Under the pieces are notes generated by a model. The model was given only the letters and a program-made list of their open reading frames with translations, was not told the DNA's origin and did not search any database. Below, piece by piece: positions 5,150-6,828 of a stretch of DNA of 6,828 nucleotides. Source of the stretch: Microcaldota archaeon (lineage in GTDB: Archaea > Micrarchaeota > Micrarchaeia > Micrarchaeales > CABMGC01). Made by a program: the position numbers and the translations under genes. The stretch is from the NCBI GenBank assembly GCA_030040335.1, contig JASHTX010000053.1, positions 1 to 6,828 of the forward strand, written 5' to 3'. How positions within the stretch are numbered: position 1 is the stretch's first letter; each line of letters opens with the position of its first letter.

Positions 5150-5221
5150 GGCCTCGGTGGTGTAACGGCCGCATGTAGGACTGTGGATCCTCAGGACCGG
5201 GTCCGACTCCCGGCCGAGGCC
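5150..5221 (+). tRNA. tRNA-His(GTG) with encoded G-1
   Basis: Acceptor GCCTCGG (5151-5157) pairs with CCGAGGC (5214-5220). An extra G at 5150 faces C73 at 5221, the G-1:C73 identity pair of histidine tRNA. The anticodon GTG is at 5183-5185 in loop CTGTGGA on stem TAGGA/TCCTC, whose outermost pair is a T-C mismatch. The D-stem GTGT/GCAT includes two wobble pairs and the D-loop holds GG. The T-stem CCGGG/CCCGG is perfect, but the T-loop is TCCGACT, with C in place of the nearly invariant T55. There is no intron and no encoded CCA. Confidence 0.92.
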
Positions 5222-5230
5222 TATTTTTCC
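5222..5230 (+). terminator. T-run terminator after tRNA-His
   Basis: Directly after the tRNA, TATTTTTCC supplies five consecutive T residues, the usual oligo-T stop for archaeal RNA polymerase. No hairpin is needed and none is seen. Confidence 0.5.
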
Positions 5231-5245
5231 TGTTCGTCGCTAGTT

Positions 5246-5734
5246 CTATGCAAGTAATTGAAATAGAAGAATGAGCAGCCAGGTCGCTGCAATGATTGTA
5301 GGAAACATGCCGTCTATTTTATTAGCACTTATCGTATTGGTTTTGAATTTGTCTTTGATGCCGATGAATGAAACGGTCTTGTTCTTGTCAAACGCATCGT
5401 ACATATTGGTGAATGTAGTGACGTCTTTTGGGAGTCGGGCCTCGATTGAAAGAAGTTGCAAGCGTTGGAAGCGCATGTAGTCGCTATTTCTGCGCATTAT
5501 GAGATACCACATTACGGACAGAGCGAAACCAATTATCGAGATCGGTATGATCAATGTGTGCGAATAAAAGTTGCCTCCGATCAATACGGCAATCGCGCCT
5601 GCTAAAATTGTATTTATCGTTAGGAAATTTTCTGTCTTTTTCTGACGCGCTATGTCATAATGTTTCCAGAGCTCAAGGTTGATTGTGTATTCTCTCAAGA
5701 GTACCTCTTCCGTCCGAGATTTATCCAAAACCAT
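5246..5734 (-). CDS. Small membrane protein, RipA-like family
   Basis: This 162-aa protein starts at ATG 5734 with GAGG 2 bases upstream. The N-terminal helix (EYTINLELWKHYDIARQKKTENFLTINT) leads into membrane segments at about 36-53 and 60-80, then a cytoplasmic stretch starting with MRRNSDYMRFQRLQLLSIEARLP, then a last membrane segment at about 143-161. The pattern of a Y/W-rich helix, an R-x-x-x-E/N-F-x-x-x-N-T motif at the first membrane helix and an N-x-x-K/R-F-x-x-x-x-x-x-E-x-x-L-P motif after the second resembles RipA-family octameric membrane proteins. The biochemical role of that family is poorly known. Similar small membrane proteins occur beside defence genes, but nothing here shows such a role. 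It converges on tRNA-His. No strong promoter is seen. Confidence 0.65.
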   Translation of the reverse strand: MVLDKSRTEEVLLREYTINLELWKHYDIARQKKTENFLTINTILAGAIAVLIGGNFYSHTLIIPISIIGFALSVMWYLIMRRNSDYMRFQRLQLLSIEARLPKDVTTFTNMYDAFDKNKTVSFIGIKDKFKTNTISANKIDGMFPTIIAATWLLILLFQLLA

Positions 5735-5817
5735 TACCTCAAACTCTAGATTTCTGATAGGCGCGTGTACTAAATGGCCCTTTCATTACTGAACTGTTAA
5801 AGTATGAACTTCTAGTC

Positions 5818-5826
5818 TTTATAAAC
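5818..5826 (+). promoter_or_regulatory. TATA box before the HAD-like remnant
   Basis: TTTATAAAC is centred 24 bases before ATG 5846, the spacing of a leaderless start. It is palindromic enough to be read on the minus strand too, where it would start transcription about 60 bases before the RipA-like gene. Confidence 0.4.
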
Positions 5827-5845
5827 TGACCGCCGACCGTTAAAT

Positions 5846-5881
5846 ATGAATGTAGCATTGTTCGATATGGATGACCTCTGA
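5846..5881 (+). pseudogene. Probable 5' remnant of a HAD phosphatase gene, or a leader peptide
   Basis: ATG 5846 opens an 11-codon frame, MNVALFDMDDL, ended by TGA at 5879-5881. The peptide matches the start of HAD-superfamily hydrolases, where strand 1 ends in F-D-M-D-G/D-T with both aspartates catalytic. No continuation of a HAD protein is visible in any frame: the next frame-preserving codons (GLAFNSINNS) end at another stop and the alkyltransferase begins at 5924. A well-placed TATA box makes chance less likely. It is most simply the leftover start of a deleted gene, but with 11 codons this remains tentative. Confidence 0.3.
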
Positions 5882-5890
5882 GGCCTTGCC

Positions 5891-5897
5891 TTTAACA
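5891..5897 (+). promoter_or_regulatory. TATA-like box of the alkyltransferase gene
   Basis: TTTAACA is centred about 30 bases before ATG 5924. TTAATAA at 5901-5907 is an alternative, suited to ATG 5930. Either implies a nearly leaderless message. Confidence 0.35.
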
Positions 5898-5923
5898 GCA
5901 TTAATAACTCTTAACTGTGAAGA

Positions 5924-6232
5924 ATGGTTATGGATTCTAGATCCGTGCGAAGCAAGGTTGTCAACTCCAAGCTTACGCAATTCCAGAAGAAGGTTCTACT
6001 TGCGACCCTTGTCATACCGAAAGGAGAAACTAGAACATACAAAGAGATAGCGATTGCGGTCGGCAGACCTAATGCCTATAGGGCTGTCGGCTCTGTTATG
6101 CGAATGAATCCGTTCGCACCTACCGTCCCATGTCATAGAGTCGTGAGAAGCAACGGCGACATAGGCAACTACTCAGGCAAAGGCGGAAGGAGGACCAAAG
6201 AACAGTTTCTGAGATCCGAAGGGGCATTGTAG
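5924..6232 (+). CDS. ogt: O6-alkylguanine-DNA alkyltransferase, single catalytic domain
   Basis: This 102-aa protein repairs O6-alkylguanine in DNA by transferring the alkyl group to its own cysteine. The active site VPCHRVV has Cys70, so it is a true transferase and not an alkyltransferase-like protein, which carries Trp there. Other family marks are FQKKVLLATLVIPKGETRTY (20-39) with Tyr39, the recognition helix YRAVGSVMRMNP with the Arg53 finger and Asn62, and the closing segment GNYSGKGGRRTKEQFLRSEG. It is the bare C-terminal domain; longer homologues carry an N-terminal RNase H-like domain, which is absent here. ATG 5924 and ATG 5930 are both possible starts with no effect on the domain. 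It appears to be transcribed alone from a TATA box just upstream. Confidence 0.93.
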   Translation: MVMDSRSVRSKVVNSKLTQFQKKVLLATLVIPKGETRTYKEIAIAVGRPNAYRAVGSVMRMNPFAPTVPCHRVVRSNGDIGNYSGKGGRRTKEQFLRSEGAL

Positions 6233-6304
6233 GCAATCGTGGCCTTAAAACGCAGCAATAACTACGTATCACGTGTACCTGATGCGGATTTCTTCAATGC
6301 CATC

Positions 6305-6315
6305 TTTTTTAAGTT
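6305..6315 (+). promoter_or_regulatory. T-run and TATA-like box before the phosphoesterase
   Basis: TTTTTTAAGTT may both end transcription of the alkyltransferase (six T residues) and serve as TATA element for the next gene, about 32 bases before ATG 6341. The rest of the 108-base gap shows nothing else I can support. Confidence 0.35.
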
Positions 6316-6340
6316 AGTTACTTGATGTTATACAGTTTCG

Positions 6341-6828
6341 ATGGGCAAAAGAGGACTTCGTTATTCCTTGCTATTGCTGGCAACGCTGATTCTTTTCGGC
6401 TTTATAGCTTTCCTTAACTTCACGAACAGCTATAGAACCCAGAACATTACAAACACTGTGCCGTTATCCAGCACAACCGTTGGTTCTACAAGTACCATCA
6501 TACCAAATAAGTCCACGATTTTATCTCCCTCGCCTCTGGTTGTCAAGCATGTTATCGTGATATTTCTCGAAAATGAGAATGAGACGCACATACTTAGCAA
6601 CACCAGCGACGACCCTTACATAAGAAACGTGCTTATACCGAACTACTCTGTAGCAGAAAAATACGTCGGCATATCTCACCCATCTCTTCCCAACTACCTT
6701 GCGTTTCTGGCCGGAACCACATTCAACGTACACAACGATACTCTGGCCACGGACTCCCTTAACGCGAAAAATCTTGTAGACCTGCTGTCCGCACGCAACA
6801 TAACCTGGAAGGCATACATGGAATCAAT
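6341..6828 (+). CDS. Exported phosphoesterase (acid phosphatase/phospholipase C family), partial
   Basis: The gene starts at ATG 6341 and runs off the window after 162 codons. The N-terminus is a basic start plus hydrophobic segment (residues 8-26), a signal peptide or membrane anchor, followed by a Ser/Thr/Asn-rich linker to about residue 66 with several N-glycosylation sequons. The PF04185-type domain then starts: VKHVIVIFLENENE (68-81), in which the Glu-Asn pair is the expected metal-binding site, then YVGISHPSLPNYLAFLAGTT (108-127) and NLVDLLSARNITWKAYME (144-161), all typical of the family. It would hydrolyse phosphate esters outside the cell or at the membrane face. The substrate cannot be told from this part, and the remaining active-site residues lie beyond the window. 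Confidence 0.85.
   Translation, partial: MGKRGLRYSLLLLATLILFGFIAFLNFTNSYRTQNITNTVPLSSTTVGSTSTIIPNKSTILSPSPLVVKHVIVIFLENENETHILSNTSDDPYIRNVLIPNYSVAEKYVGISHPSLPNYLAFLAGTTFNVHNDTLATDSLNAKNLVDLLSARNITWKAYMES

Noticed and set aside
6262..6282. CACGTG-centred near-palindrome after the alkyltransferase gene
   Set aside because: The symmetry breaks outside the six-base core and there is no second copy, so an operator cannot be supported.
6521..6733. Minus-strand open frame of 70 aa
   Set aside because: It is antisense to the phosphoesterase domain, whose motifs are clear on the plus strand.
1..6828. CRISPR arrays, insertion sequences or transposase genes
   Set aside because: No spaced direct repeats, terminal inverted repeats or transposase motifs are visible in this window.

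Overview
This window looks like part of an archaeal chromosome. It has TATA boxes about 25-30 bases before several ATG starts (leaderless genes), GGTGA-type ribosome sites before internal genes, a tRNA-Met(CAT) interrupted by an intron at the canonical 37/38 site, class III (archaeal) prepilins and frequent TTG/GTG starts. Tight packing, many small proteins and a split pilus platform protein would fit a small-genome archaeon such as a DPANN lineage (Micrarchaeota-like). That placement is inference from style, not from a marker gene.

Bases 1-3537: an AT-rich divergent promoter separates the 5' end of an unknown minus-strand gene from a compact five-gene plus-strand operon for a type IV pilus-like machine. 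The operon encodes a secretion ATPase, two short GspF/TadC-type membrane platform proteins that overlap by 8 bases, and two class III prepilins. The second prepilin, 56 aa from a TTG start, is easily missed. Together the genes supply motor, inner-membrane platform and fibre subunits; the prepilin peptidase is not in the window.

Bases 3538-3861: a tRNA-shaped RNA gene with a serine-type body (long variable arm, G73) but a phenylalanine anticodon (GAA), then a small basic protein.

Bases 3862-4962: a LURP-one-related (LOR) protein faces an unrecognised minus-strand gene.

Bases 4963-5230: two divergent tRNA genes, intron-containing tRNA-Met(CAT) on minus and tRNA-His(GTG) on plus. They share a 53-base intergenic region with a central AT-rich box and identical 9-base leaders.

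Bases 5231-6828: a RipA-like small membrane protein on minus, an 11-codon remnant that looks like the start of a HAD phosphatase gene, a one-domain O6-alkylguanine-DNA alkyltransferase, and the 5' part of an exported phosphoesterase that runs off the window.
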